Assembly (NCBI GenBank): GCA_002433485.1
Contig: DJIF01000085.1
Coordinates: 1-8,864 of the forward strand
Direction of reading: 5' to 3'
Length of the DNA stretch: 8,864 bases
Source of the DNA: Deltaproteobacteria bacterium UBA6601
GTDB taxonomy: Bacteria; Myxococcota_A; UBA796; UBA9615
Made by a program: the position numbers and the translations under genes. The notes below the pieces were generated by a model, which was given only the letters and a program-made list of their open reading frames with translations, did no database searches and had not been told where the DNA came from. Numbering within the stretch: position 1 is the stretch's first letter; each line of letters opens with the position of its first letter. Positions 1-6,808 of the stretch are shown here, one piece after another.

Positions 1-2
1 GC

Positions 3-1004
3 AGCCTTGCCGATGACGACGACACCCCGGGTGACGATGATGATGGCCAGGGTGACGATGATGATGTGCCACTGCCACTGGGCTGTGGAGTCTGTGCCGG
101 CGACCAGGTTGTGTCCACTGCGGCTGAATTGCTGGCCCTTGGCACTTGTGGCCACATCGAGGGGGACCTTTTGGTCGAAAACCTCGACGCTCAAGTGACC
201 GATCTCAGCCCATTGTCCTGTCTGGTACAGGTGGATGGCGACCTATTTATCAGCGATGCGGTCGGGCTGAGTTCATTAAGTGGTCTGGAAAACCTGGTCG
301 CCATTGGTCGCAGTCTGGAAATTCACCACAATCCTGAGCTGGTGAACCTGGCCGGGCTGAGTGGGTTGCAGAGCCTGGGAGTGAGCCTGCAAATCTACCA
401 GAATGGGCAGCTGCAGAGCCTCGCAGGGCTGGCTGGGCTGGCGGTCATCAACATGGACCTGGTGGTTCATAACAACGGCGCACTGGCTTCGCTGGCCGGG
501 CTCTCTAACATCACTAATGTGGGGTCAGACCTGCGCATCTATGACAACTACGCCTTATTGGATCTGGATGGCCTTGGGTCGATCGGTAGCGTGGGGGGCG
601 ACTGTTATGTGGCCTGGAATCTGGCCATGACCGACCTAGATGGCCTGCTCGCTCTGAGCAGTGTTGGCGCCGATCTGGATGTGGCTCGACACCCCTTGAT
701 TACCGAGGTTGATGGCCTCAGTCAGCTGAGCTGGGTCGGTGGTGACTTTCATATTCGGGACAATGCCTCGCTTGTCGAGCTCAATGGCCTGAGCGGTCTG
801 CAGTGGACCGGCAGCGACCTGCTTATTGCCGATAATGACTCCCTCTCAGACTTAAGCGGCTTGTCGACCCTGAACAGTGTTGGCCATGACCTGGACATCA
901 CGGGTAACGCCAGCTTGTGTGAGAGCTACGCTAGCGCAGCAGTGGCTCATATTCAGGTGGCCGGCTACCTGAATATTCACGGCAACACAGGTAGCTGCCC
1001 TTAG
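3..1004 (+). CDS. Leu-rich (receptor-L-like) solenoid surface protein, 5' end cut off
   Basis: The frame is open from base 3 with no start in view, so the N-terminus, probably a lipoprotein or secretion signal, lies outside the window. The visible 333 residues begin with an acidic linker (three DDDD runs separated by TPG and GQG), then a Cys-containing entry segment (GCGVCAGD), then ten repeats of exactly 24 residues with the pattern V-G-x-D-L-x-I-x-x-N-x-x-L-x-x-L-x-G-L-x-x-L-x-x. The C-terminal cap has two Cys (SLCES and the final GNTGSCP). This is a Leu-rich-repeat fold of the receptor L-domain-like kind found in secreted proteins of Myxococcota and relatives; such solenoids usually bind proteins or glycans, but no ligand can be read from the sequence. 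There is no MYXO-CTERM tail, so anchoring would have to come from the missing N-terminus. A GTG at 66 is in frame but falls inside the linker and is not a credible start. Confidence 0.85.
   Translation, partial: SLADDDDTPGDDDDGQGDDDDVPLPLGCGVCAGDQVVSTAAELLALGTCGHIEGDLLVENLDAQVTDLSPLSCLVQVDGDLFISDAVGLSSLSGLENLVAIGRSLEIHHNPELVNLAGLSGLQSLGVSLQIYQNGQLQSLAGLAGLAVINMDLVVHNNGALASLAGLSNITNVGSDLRIYDNYALLDLDGLGSIGSVGGDCYVAWNLAMTDLDGLLALSSVGADLDVARHPLITEVDGLSQLSWVGGDFHIRDNASLVELNGLSGLQWTGSDLLIADNDSLSDLSGLSTLNSVGHDLDITGNASLCESYASAAVAHIQVAGYLNIHGNTGSCP
12..65 (+). repeat. Poly-Asp linker (DDDD runs)
   Basis: Eighteen codons encode DDDD-TPG-DDDD-GQG-DDDD using a GAC/GAT mix. This is an acidic, flexible spacer between the missing N-terminus and the folded repeat domain. 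The protein at the right edge of the window carries a similar run (DDDDSTTG), which suggests a shared architecture for exported proteins in this genome. Confidence 0.7.
231..950 (+). repeat. Ten in-phase 72-bp (24-aa) Leu-rich repeats
   Basis: Ten consecutive 72-nt units each encode 24 residues without a single insertion or deletion. Conserved positions are G2 (mostly), D4, L5, I7, N10, L13, L16, G18, L19 and L22. An eleventh, 25-residue variant precedes the array (from HIEGDLLVEN), and a half repeat (GYLNIHGN) follows inside the C-terminal cap. The DNA of the units is well diverged, so this is an old solenoid and not a recent expansion. Unit 6 departs most from the consensus (Cys at position 5, WNLAM in place of the N-x-x-L turn). 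Confidence 0.85.
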
Positions 1005-1187
1005 GTTGCGGCACGCTCCTCTGCTGCGGGTTAAATCACTGCTGCGTTGTGGCCCCCAAGGCCGGGTTGGTGCAGCCTCAGACGCCATTTACAGAGGAAA
1101 TTGTGTTTTTTCTTGAATGTTCGGGTGGGCAACCTCGTCCCTCGGGGGAGTGCGTTGCATGGGGCAGCGAACTCTGGAGTCCTAGCC

Positions 1188-2180
1188 ATGCGCCGCAATA
1201 TTCTTTTTTCTGGTCTTGTCCTCTTTGGTTCCGCCTTCCTGGGCGGCTGTGAGGTTCATCTGCTGAGCAGCAGCGATAGCTGCGCGAGCGAGCTGTTTCT
1301 GGAAGACGGCTTTCTGTTTTTTGGCTGTGAAGAGGAGCAGGAGGAGTCGTCCTTCGCCGGCCTTGGCCCATGCTCAGCTCGCACCAATGGCTACTGCGAT
1401 TCGGACCGGGACTCCGTTCCAGACGATGTCGAGGGGCTCGGTGACAGCGACGGCGACGGCGACCCCGACTGCGAGGATCCGGACTCCGACAACGATGGGT
1501 TGAGCGATGGCTTTGAGGCTGGCCCCAGTCCGCGCCGCCCAGTGGACAGCGACGGCGATGGCGCCGAGGACTTTCGCGATCCGGACAGTGACAACGACGG
1601 CCTGAGCGATGCGGATGAGGGTGCTCTGGATACCGATGGCGACGGCATCGAAGATTTTCGTGATGATGACTGTGATGACGACGGCCTGAGCGATGCCGAC
1701 GAGGGCCTGGTCGACACCGACGGTGACGGAGTGGAGGACTTTCGGGACGAGGACAGCGATGACGACGGGCTGAGCGATGCTGATGAGGGCCTGGTCGACA
1801 CCGACGGTGACGGAGTAGAGGACTTCCGGGACGAGGACAGCGATGACGACGGGCTGAGCGATGCTGATGAGGGGTTGGTCGATACCGACGGTGACGGAGT
1901 GGAGGACTTCCGTGACGAAGACAGCGACGACGATGGGCTGAGCGATGCTGAAGAGGGCCTTGGCGACGAGGACGGTGATGGAATCGTCGACAGCAAGGAC
2001 GACGTATTTGATGGTGATGAGTCTGTTGCTGGTGATGACGGCTCTGACGGTGGCTTCATTGATACCCGCCCGCAGGCTTGCTCTTGCGAAGGGGACGGCC
2101 GCGCACGAGGCACTCTGCTGGCCAGCCTGGCGCTGATGATGCCCTTTGGCCTGGCTCGGCGCCGGCGCCGTCTCGGCTGA
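1188..2180 (+). CDS. TSP type-3 repeat lipoprotein with MYXO-CTERM-like tail
   Basis: The 330-residue protein starts at ATG 1188, chosen because GGAG (1176-1179) lies 8 nt upstream and the N-terminus is then a textbook lipoprotein signal (MRRN, hydrophobic core, LGGC with Cys21). An in-frame ATG at 1047 would add 47 non-signal residues. Residues 22-70 are Cys-containing and acidic. Residues 71-275 are Asp-rich thrombospondin type-3 repeats (D-x-D-x-D-G motifs such as DTDGDGVEDFRD and DSDDDGLSDADEG), which in known TSP3 domains wrap around many calcium ions. The tail has CSC (298-300), a short hydrophobic helix (about 308-322) and RRRRR (324-328), the layout of the MYXO-CTERM sorting signal thought to be processed by myxosortase. 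Carrying both a lipobox and this tail is unusual. One repeat has Cys (C162) in place of Ser. A calcium-dependent surface or spacer role is inference. Confidence 0.85.
   Translation: MRRNILFSGLVLFGSAFLGGCEVHLLSSSDSCASELFLEDGFLFFGCEEEQEESSFAGLGPCSARTNGYCDSDRDSVPDDVEGLGDSDGDGDPDCEDPDSDNDGLSDGFEAGPSPRRPVDSDGDGAEDFRDPDSDNDGLSDADEGALDTDGDGIEDFRDDDCDDDGLSDADEGLVDTDGDGVEDFRDEDSDDDGLSDADEGLVDTDGDGVEDFRDEDSDDDGLSDADEGLVDTDGDGVEDFRDEDSDDDGLSDAEEGLGDEDGDGIVDSKDDVFDGDESVAGDDGSDGGFIDTRPQACSCEGDGRARGTLLASLALMMPFGLARRRRRLG
1590..2000 (+). repeat. 84-bp tandem repeats encoding a 28-residue TSP3 unit
   Basis: Full copies start at 1590, 1674, 1758 and 1842, and a diverging fifth begins at 1926. The copies at 1674, 1758 and 1842 encode an identical 28-residue unit (DDDGLSDADEGLVDTDGDG followed by VEDFRDEDS). 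By eye they differ from one another at about 5, 6 and 9 of 84 bases, all synonymous. A looser 102-bp (34-residue) relative with an Arg/Pro insert (GPSPRRPV) precedes them at 1488-1589. Confidence 0.9.
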
Positions 2181-2213
2181 GGTCAGGCTGAACTCCGAGC
2201 GGCGGAACTTGTC

Positions 2214-2253
2214 GCGGCGTGCCACCGGGTTCGCCGTGGCGAGTCTCCGCCGC
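2214..2253 (+). other. Possible nested stem in the proS leader
   Basis: GCGGCG (2214-2219) can pair with CGCCGC (2248-2253), enclosing a second stem GCCAC (2221-2225) / GTGGC (2236-2240) with a 10-nt loop. It lies between the end of the TSP3 gene and proS. There is no U-run after it, so it is not a convincing terminator. It does not match a T-box that I recognise. In GC-rich DNA such a stem may occur by chance. Confidence 0.2.
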
Positions 2254-2322
2254 CTCGCAGGATGACGTTGACGAGTGCACCTCTTGCCGCTTTACTGCTG
2301 CCCTCACAGCGAGGACGAGCCG

Positions 2323-3822
2323 ATGGCCAAGCAGCAGAAGACCGCGATCTCCCCGACCCGAGCCGAGAACTATCCGGAGTGGTATCAGCAAGTGGTCCGT
2401 GCGGCTGATCTTGCCGAAAACTCTCCGGTACGAGGCTGCATGGTGATTAAGCCCTGGGGCTACGCCATCTGGGAGAACATGCAGAGCGTGTTGGATCGTC
2501 GCTTCAAGGAAACCGGACACGTAAACGCCTACTTCCCGATCTTCATCCCCAAGCGCTTTCTTGAGAAGGAGGCCGAGCACGTTGAGGGCTTCGCTAAGGA
2601 GTGTGCGGTGGTCACTCACCATCGCCTAGAGGAGGGGCCCGATGGTGGGCTGGTGCCGGCCGGCGAGCTCGAAGAACCTTTGGTGGTGCGGCCGACCAGC
2701 GAGACCATTATCGGCGCCATGTTCAGCAAGTGGGTGCAGAGCTATCGCGACCTGCCCATTCTCATGAACCAGTGGGCCAATGTGGTGCGCTGGGAGATGC
2801 GCACCCGGCTGTTTCTGCGCACCGCTGAGTTCCTCTGGCAAGAGGGCCACACCGTGCACGCTACAGCAGATGAGGCGCGCGAAGAGACCCGCAAGATGTT
2901 GGATGTCTATGCAGAGTTTGCTGAGCAGCACATGGCGATGCCGGTGATCAAGGGCGAGAAGACCGCTGCTGAGCGTTTCCCCGGTGCGGTGCAGACCTTT
3001 ACCATTGAGGGGATGATGCAGGACGGCAAAGCCCTGCAGGCGGGGACCAGTCACTTTCTGGGTCAGAATTTCTCCCGCGCTCAGGAGATCCGCTATCTCA
3101 GTGATGAGGGTCAGCTTGAGTACGCCTGGACCACATCCTGGGGTGTCTCAACGCGGCTGGTCGGGGCTCTGCTCATGACCCACAGCGATGACAATGGGCT
3201 GGTTTTGCCGCCTCGCCTGGCGCCGGCCCATGTGGTCATCATTCCGGTGCAACGCAAGGGCGTGGATCCGGCCCCGGTTCTTGCGTATTGCCGCCAGCTG
3301 CGAGAGCAGCTTCTGGAGCAGCGCTACGGTGAGGACCGGCTGCGGGTGCTGCTTGACGAGCGGGACATGCGCGGCGGGGAAAAGAGCTGGGAGCACATTA
3401 AAAAGGGGGTGCCGATTCGCCTTGAGGTAGGACCGCGCGACATGGAGTCGGATTCGGTTTTTATGGGACGGCGTGATCGGGAGCCCCGAGACAAGCAGGG
3501 CGTCCCGCGTGAGCAATTCCTGGCCACGGTGCTGGGACTTCTGGACGAGATTCAGGATGGTCTCCTGGCACGGGCTCGCGCTCGGCGGCAAGCCATCAGC
3601 GCTGAGGTTCATAGTGTTGATGAGTTCGAGCGGTTCTTTGCCCAGGAGACCCCTGGCTTTGCCTGGTGTTTCGCTGCTGATGACGACAGCTATGCTGAAC
3701 TGCTGGGCCGCTACAAGGTGACCCCACGCTGCATCCCGGTGGATGACAATGAGGTGCTGGGAGATTGCATCTTTACCGGTCAGCAGGGCCAACGAAAGAT
3801 TGTCTTTGGTCGCTCTTACTGA
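2323..3822 (+). CDS. proS: Prolyl-tRNA synthetase (short, archaeal/eukaryotic-type, ProS type 3)
   Basis: This cytoplasmic class II aminoacyl-tRNA synthetase charges tRNA-Pro with proline using ATP. ATG 2323 was chosen over an in-frame start at 2275 because AGGA (2312-2315) sits 7 nt upstream and the N-terminus then matches the family (MAKQQKTAISPTRAENYPEW). The length of 499 residues is normal for type 3. Visible signatures are RPTSET (123-128), motif 2 from RWEMR (156-160) through RTAEFLWQEGHT (166-177), the proline-pocket region GTSHFLGQNF (241-250), and motif 3 GVSTRLVGAL (274-283). The anticodon-binding domain covers about 302-405. The C-terminal domain (about 425-499) keeps RCIP (469-472) and GDCIFTG (480-486) and ends in Tyr499, as is typical. 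There is no bacterial INS editing domain, as expected for this type. The upstream neighbour is 142 bp away on the same strand, and the stop overlaps the convergent transporter gene. Confidence 0.97.
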   Translation: MAKQQKTAISPTRAENYPEWYQQVVRAADLAENSPVRGCMVIKPWGYAIWENMQSVLDRRFKETGHVNAYFPIFIPKRFLEKEAEHVEGFAKECAVVTHHRLEEGPDGGLVPAGELEEPLVVRPTSETIIGAMFSKWVQSYRDLPILMNQWANVVRWEMRTRLFLRTAEFLWQEGHTVHATADEAREETRKMLDVYAEFAEQHMAMPVIKGEKTAAERFPGAVQTFTIEGMMQDGKALQAGTSHFLGQNFSRAQEIRYLSDEGQLEYAWTTSWGVSTRLVGALLMTHSDDNGLVLPPRLAPAHVVIIPVQRKGVDPAPVLAYCRQLREQLLEQRYGEDRLRVLLDERDMRGGEKSWEHIKKGVPIRLEVGPRDMESDSVFMGRRDREPRDKQGVPREQFLATVLGLLDEIQDGLLARARARRQAISAEVHSVDEFERFFAQETPGFAWCFAADDDSYAELLGRYKVTPRCIPVDDNEVLGDCIFTGQQGQRKIVFGRSY

Positions 3823-5108
3823 GGCGCTTCAGCGCTGCCTAATTGGCGCCGCACCTCGCCCGTGTCGATGCCGATGAGGAGCCCGGCGACTGCTAACTGA
3901 AACACAGCGCACAGCGCATAGAGGCTAGGCACGCTGAGCAGCCCATCGAGCTTGCCGGCAAGCCAGCCGCCCCATACCGCGCTCAGGTTGCCCAGGGCCA
4001 TGTAGGCGGTGAACTGGGTTGCCGCTACCTTGGGCCACGAAACCCCCATCGCCAGAGCAAAGAAGCCCACCAGCATGGTGGAGGCGAGCAGGCTGTCGGC
4101 GAGCAGGATGGCTGTGACAAAGCGCCGGTCCCCCCAGAGACCCTCACCGAACGCGAAGATGGTCCAGACCAGCGCCAGGCCGATGCAGCCAGCCGCAATG
4201 GTGCGGCGATGTCCCAGCCGATCGGCGATGAAGCCACCGGCGATGGACCCGATTAGCCCGCAGGCAAGCCCCCAGCCGCCAGTAAGTTGGGCGTATTCGG
4301 TGTCGCTCCAGCCCAGTTGCTGGACGATGAACACCACGCCAACCACGCCCAGCAATCCGGCTGAGGCCGACAGACACAGGGCTAGGGCCGCGGTGAGCAG
4401 GGAGGAACGCAGTGACATGGCGCGCAGCAGGTTGAGGAATACTGAGGTGACGCTGTCTGCCCGCATGGCGCTGGCTTGTGGGCTGGCTTGCCCTTGCGTC
4501 CAGGGCAGCAGTCGCTCACCCGGTCGCTCGCGGAGCAGTAGTGGCAGTAGGAAGATCAGCGCCAATACAGAGACCTGTAAGACCAGAGCGGAGCGCAGCC
4601 CGAAGCTGGCCATCACCGTCGCCATCCCTGCGCCGCCGATGGCGCCACCCAGGTACTTGGAGCCATACATCAAGCCGTTGGCTTTGCCCCGCTCATCTTC
4701 TGGCAGCAGATCGACCGCCAGAGCGTCCACGGCGACATCCTGCAGTGAGTTGAACACGTTGTGGGCAAACACCATCCAGGCCAGCAACTGCACTGAGCTG
4801 GTCAGGTCTGGGATGGCGATCAACGCCAGCAGGGTCAGCGCCATCATGCCCTGGGCAACCAGAATCCAGGGCCTGCGTCGCCCCATGGCGGGGAAGCCGA
4901 AGCGGTCGATGAATGGGCCCCAGAGCCACTTGAAGGTCCAGGGGAGTCCGCTGAGTACGGTCACCTGAGCCACATCTGCGGCGCTCATTCCCTTGCCAGC
5001 CAGCCAGGCCACCAGAGTGATGGCGACAAAGCCCCAGGGGATCCCCTGGCTCACGTAGAGGGCGCACAGCGTCAATAGACGCAGACCTCGACGTTCTTCA
5101 AGGGTCAT
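3816..5108 (-). CDS. AmpG-like MFS transporter (PAT family)
   Basis: A 430-residue inner-membrane protein with about 12 hydrophobic segments. Family marks are YVSQGIPWGF (18-27) in the first helix; DRFGFPAMGRRRPW (68-81) in the loop after helix 2; LQDVAVDALAVDLLPEDERG (122-141), the PAT-family counterpart of the AmpG segment around QDIVFDAW; and a second-half MFS motif A, GGFIADRLGHRR (291-302). AmpG itself imports GlcNAc-anhydromuropeptides for cell-wall recycling; other PAT members carry other substrates. No ampD, nagZ or beta-lactamase gene is adjacent, so the substrate is open. The ATG at 5108 has GGAG (5116-5119 on this strand) 7 nt upstream. The TAA stop lies inside the last codons of proS, a 7-bp tail-to-tail overlap. 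The gene is divergent from the hydroxy-acid dehydrogenase gene. Confidence 0.9.
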   Translation of the reverse strand: MTLEERRGLRLLTLCALYVSQGIPWGFVAITLVAWLAGKGMSAADVAQVTVLSGLPWTFKWLWGPFIDRFGFPAMGRRRPWILVAQGMMALTLLALIAIPDLTSSVQLLAWMVFAHNVFNSLQDVAVDALAVDLLPEDERGKANGLMYGSKYLGGAIGGAGMATVMASFGLRSALVLQVSVLALIFLLPLLLRERPGERLLPWTQGQASPQASAMRADSVTSVFLNLLRAMSLRSSLLTAALALCLSASAGLLGVVGVVFIVQQLGWSDTEYAQLTGGWGLACGLIGSIAGGFIADRLGHRRTIAAGCIGLALVWTIFAFGEGLWGDRRFVTAILLADSLLASTMLVGFFALAMGVSWPKVAATQFTAYMALGNLSAVWGGWLAGKLDGLLSVPSLYALCAVFQLAVAGLLIGIDTGEVRRQLGSAEAPQ

Positions 5109-5225
5109 GGGTTGGCTCCGTGGTCGATTCTGAAGGTCCCGCTCGAGCGGAGGGTAGCAGCTTGGCCGCGGCGGGCTGATTCAGAGGACAGATTGCGGGA
5201 TACTGGCCACAGGAGGTGGCCGCTC
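5109..5225. promoter_or_regulatory. Divergent intergenic region, presumed to hold both promoters
   Basis: This 117-bp gap separates the divergent transporter and hydroxy-acid dehydrogenase genes, so promoters for both are expected here or just inside the opposing gene. I found no convincing -35/-10 pair. It contains GGAG for the transporter (5116-5119 as CTCC) and the hairpin around the dehydrogenase ribosome binding site. Shared control of the two genes is possible but not shown. Confidence 0.35.
5205..5221 (+). promoter_or_regulatory. Hairpin presenting the Shine-Dalgarno of the hydroxy-acid dehydrogenase gene
   Basis: GGCCAC (5205-5210), loop AGGAG (5211-5215) and GTGGCC (5216-5221) form a perfect 6-bp stem with a 5-nt loop. 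The Shine-Dalgarno AGGAGG (5211-5216) fills the loop and takes the first base of the 3' arm. ATG 5226 follows 9 nt after AGGAGG. As RNA this could modulate ribosome access; as DNA the inverted repeat could be a repressor site. Neither role is demonstrated. Confidence 0.45.
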
Positions 5226-6368
5226 ATGAGCTTTGATCATCGCTTCCCGAGCGCTGAGAGTCTGCGCCAACGCGCTCGTGAGCGAATGCCGCGCTTTGCC
5301 TTTGAGTATCTGGATGGTGGCTGCAATGAGGAGGTCAACTTGCGGCGTAATCGAGATGACCTGCAGGCCGTTCAATTGCGGCCCCGTTACCTGGCTGATT
5401 TTGCTGGTTGCACCCTGGAGACCGAGCTGTTCGGGCAGCTCTACAGTGCTCCCTTTGGGGTCGCTCCTGTGGGTTTGCAGGGCTTGATGTGGCCGGGGTC
5501 AGCGGAGACCCTCGCCCGGGCCGCCAGCAGGCACCGACTGCCCTTTGTGCTGAGCACGGTCAGCACTGCCAGCATCGAGACCGTCGCCGAGATCTGTGAC
5601 GGCCGTATGTGGTTTCAGCTCTACCATCCGACCCGTGATGAACTGCGTGACAAGTTGCTTGACCGGGCGGCTGCTGCGGGGGTTGAGGTGCTGGTGGTGC
5701 TGGCCGATACCCCGACCTTCTCCTATCGCCCCCGGGAGATCCGCAACGGCCTCTCCATTCCGCCGCGCCTGTCCCTGGCCAACCTTTGGCAGATGCTCGT
5801 TCACCCGTCCTGGTCCTGGGGCCAACTTCGTCATGGGATGCCGCGCTTCGCCACTATGGAACCCTACTTGCCTGCCGGCTTGAAGCTGGCCCATCTCGGC
5901 GAGTTTATGGCGGCCACCTTTGAAGGTCGACTCAATCGGGCCCGATTGGCGGCGCTGCGGGAGCGCTGGAAGGGTCGCCTGATCGTCAAGGGAGTGGTCT
6001 GTGAAGCGGACGCCGAGCTTTGTCTTGAGGTCGGCGCTGATGGCTTTGTTGTCTCCAACCACGGCGGTCGCCAGCTTGATGCCGGACAGTCGAGCATTGT
6101 TCCTCTTACCGAGCTTGCCGATCGTTACGGGCAGCGGACTTGCGTGATGATGGATAGCGGTATCCGCTCTGGTCCTGACATCGCACGGTCCCTGGCCAGT
6201 GGCGCTCGCTTCACCTTTTTAGGACGCACCTTTATGTACGGAGTTGCTGCGCTGGGCGAGCCTGGTGGCGACCATACGATTGCAATGCTGGAGCGGCAGC
6301 TTCGGCAGGTGCTGGAGCAGCTAGGCTGTTCGCGCACTGAGGACCTACCGCAGCACCTGGTTTCTTGA
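5226..6368 (+). CDS. FMN-dependent alpha-hydroxy-acid dehydrogenase/oxidase (LldD/GOX family)
   Basis: A 380-residue TIM-barrel flavoenzyme that oxidises an (S)-2-hydroxy acid, such as L-lactate, glycolate or mandelate, to the 2-oxo acid. The start at ATG 5226 follows a strong AGGAGG at 5211-5216; an in-frame start at 5112 lacks support. Catalytic and FMN-binding positions are all present: Tyr28 (FEYLDGG), Tyr133 (FQLYHP), Asp161 (LADTP), Arg168/Arg170, Lys255 (LIVKGV), the catalytic base His279 and Arg282 (VVSNHGGRQLD), DSGIRSGPD (310-318) and the phosphate-binding GR at 333-334 (FLGRTFMYG). The size fits LldD and plant-type glycolate oxidase. No membrane-anchoring helix is obvious, and no lldP/lldR or glcEF neighbours are present, so the substrate and electron acceptor cannot be assigned. 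LldD is the likeliest single guess. The MFS gene is divergent; the next gene is convergent, 46 bp downstream. Confidence 0.92.
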   Translation: MSFDHRFPSAESLRQRARERMPRFAFEYLDGGCNEEVNLRRNRDDLQAVQLRPRYLADFAGCTLETELFGQLYSAPFGVAPVGLQGLMWPGSAETLARAASRHRLPFVLSTVSTASIETVAEICDGRMWFQLYHPTRDELRDKLLDRAAAAGVEVLVVLADTPTFSYRPREIRNGLSIPPRLSLANLWQMLVHPSWSWGQLRHGMPRFATMEPYLPAGLKLAHLGEFMAATFEGRLNRARLAALRERWKGRLIVKGVVCEADAELCLEVGADGFVVSNHGGRQLDAGQSSIVPLTELADRYGQRTCVMMDSGIRSGPDIARSLASGARFTFLGRTFMYGVAALGEPGGDHTIAMLERQLRQVLEQLGCSRTEDLPQHLVS

Positions 6369-6381
6369 TTTCACGAGCTGC

Positions 6382-6422
6382 AGCCCTGTTATCTCCCGCC
6401 AAGGTGCGGACCTCTCAGGGCT
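6382..6422. terminator. Possible bidirectional hairpin between convergent genes
   Basis: AGCCCTG (6382-6388) pairs perfectly with CAGGGCT (6416-6422). Inside lies a smaller stem CCGC (6396-6399) / GCGG (6406-6409). It sits between the converging ends of the hydroxy-acid dehydrogenase gene and the arsC remnant and overlaps the latter's stop codon. Neither strand shows a U-run, so an intrinsic terminator is only weakly supported. Confidence 0.25.
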
Positions 6423-6808
6423 TTCGCTCGGCGTGCAGCGCAAGCAGTCGTCCGCGGAGTTCATCGCGTGCTTCTCGGAAGAGTTGCAGGCGTTGCTCCT
6501 CGGTCAGGACTTGATCCTTGCGGTCCGGGTCTGGTAGCGGCCAGTGCAGGCGCTCCAGGTTGCCGAGCACAACGGGACAGACTTCTTCTGCGCACAGCGT
6601 GATCACTAGCGCCACGGTGCTTGGGTCGATGCTTTCAATCGATTTGCTGCGTTGGCCGGCCAGATTGACGCCCAGCTCTTTCATCGCTTTAACCGCATAG
6701 GGATTGAGGCGGGAGGGCTGTGAGCCCGCTGATTGGACCCGCACTTCAGCGCCGAAAAGGTGGCGGGCGAGTCCCTCTTCGGCTGTTTTGATAGTCGGAT
6801 TTACTCAT
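6415..6808 (-). pseudogene. arsC: arsC-type arsenate reductase remnant lacking the catalytic CX5R loop
   Basis: From about 6771 to the TGA at 6415-6417 the minus strand encodes a good match to thioredoxin-coupled (low-molecular-weight phosphatase fold) arsenate reductase: EGLARHLFG, QSAGSQPSRLNPYAVKAM, LCAEEVCP with the two later redox Cys, and LHWPLPDPDRKD. What is missing is the start of the family, the usual (V/F)LF(L)CxxNSxRSxxAEG carrying the nucleophilic Cys. In this frame a TGA lies at 6807-6805, just before the msrA stop, and the only usable start is GTG 6744, well inside the fold. In another frame, ATG 6808 overlaps the msrA stop and reads MSKSDYQNSRR before ending at a TGA; DYQNSRR lines up with CxxNSxR but has Asp where Cys should be. 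This fits a small deletion with frameshift in a gene once coupled to msrA. Arsenate reduction looks impossible as it stands. A sequencing error is a possible alternative. Confidence 0.75.

Noticed and set aside
1051..1063. GGCC-CCCAA-GGCC hairpin after the Leu-rich repeat gene as a terminator
   Set aside because: The stem is only 4 bp and no T-run follows.
1047..1187. Upstream in-frame ATG extending the TSP3 gene by 47 residues
   Set aside because: The extension hides the lipoprotein signal behind an unrelated Arg/Trp-rich stretch, and GGAG is correctly spaced only for ATG 1188.
231..1925. CRISPR-like arrays from the regular 72-bp and 84-bp periods
   Set aside because: The periods are whole codon multiples inside open frames with no unique spacers; they are protein repeats.
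1374..2225. Long minus-strand open frames (283 and 240 codons) opposite the TSP3 gene
   Set aside because: They are by-products of the repetitive GAC/GAT-rich sense codons. Their products are low-complexity (Val/Ile/Ala repeats, Ser/Pro repeats) and have no ribosome binding site or family features.
4009..4968. 319-codon plus-strand open frame opposite the transporter gene
   Set aside because: The product is Ser/Arg/Pro/Ala-rich without domain features, while the minus strand gives a full PAT-family transporter.
5176..5204. CTGATT / GATACT as a -35/-10 promoter for the hydroxy-acid dehydrogenase gene
   Set aside because: The -35 half matches the consensus at only about 3 of 6 positions, and transcription would start at about the Shine-Dalgarno, leaving no room for it in the message.
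5499..6062. 187-codon minus-strand open frame opposite the hydroxy-acid dehydrogenase gene
   Set aside because: The plus strand encodes a complete enzyme with every active-site residue; the antisense product matches nothing.
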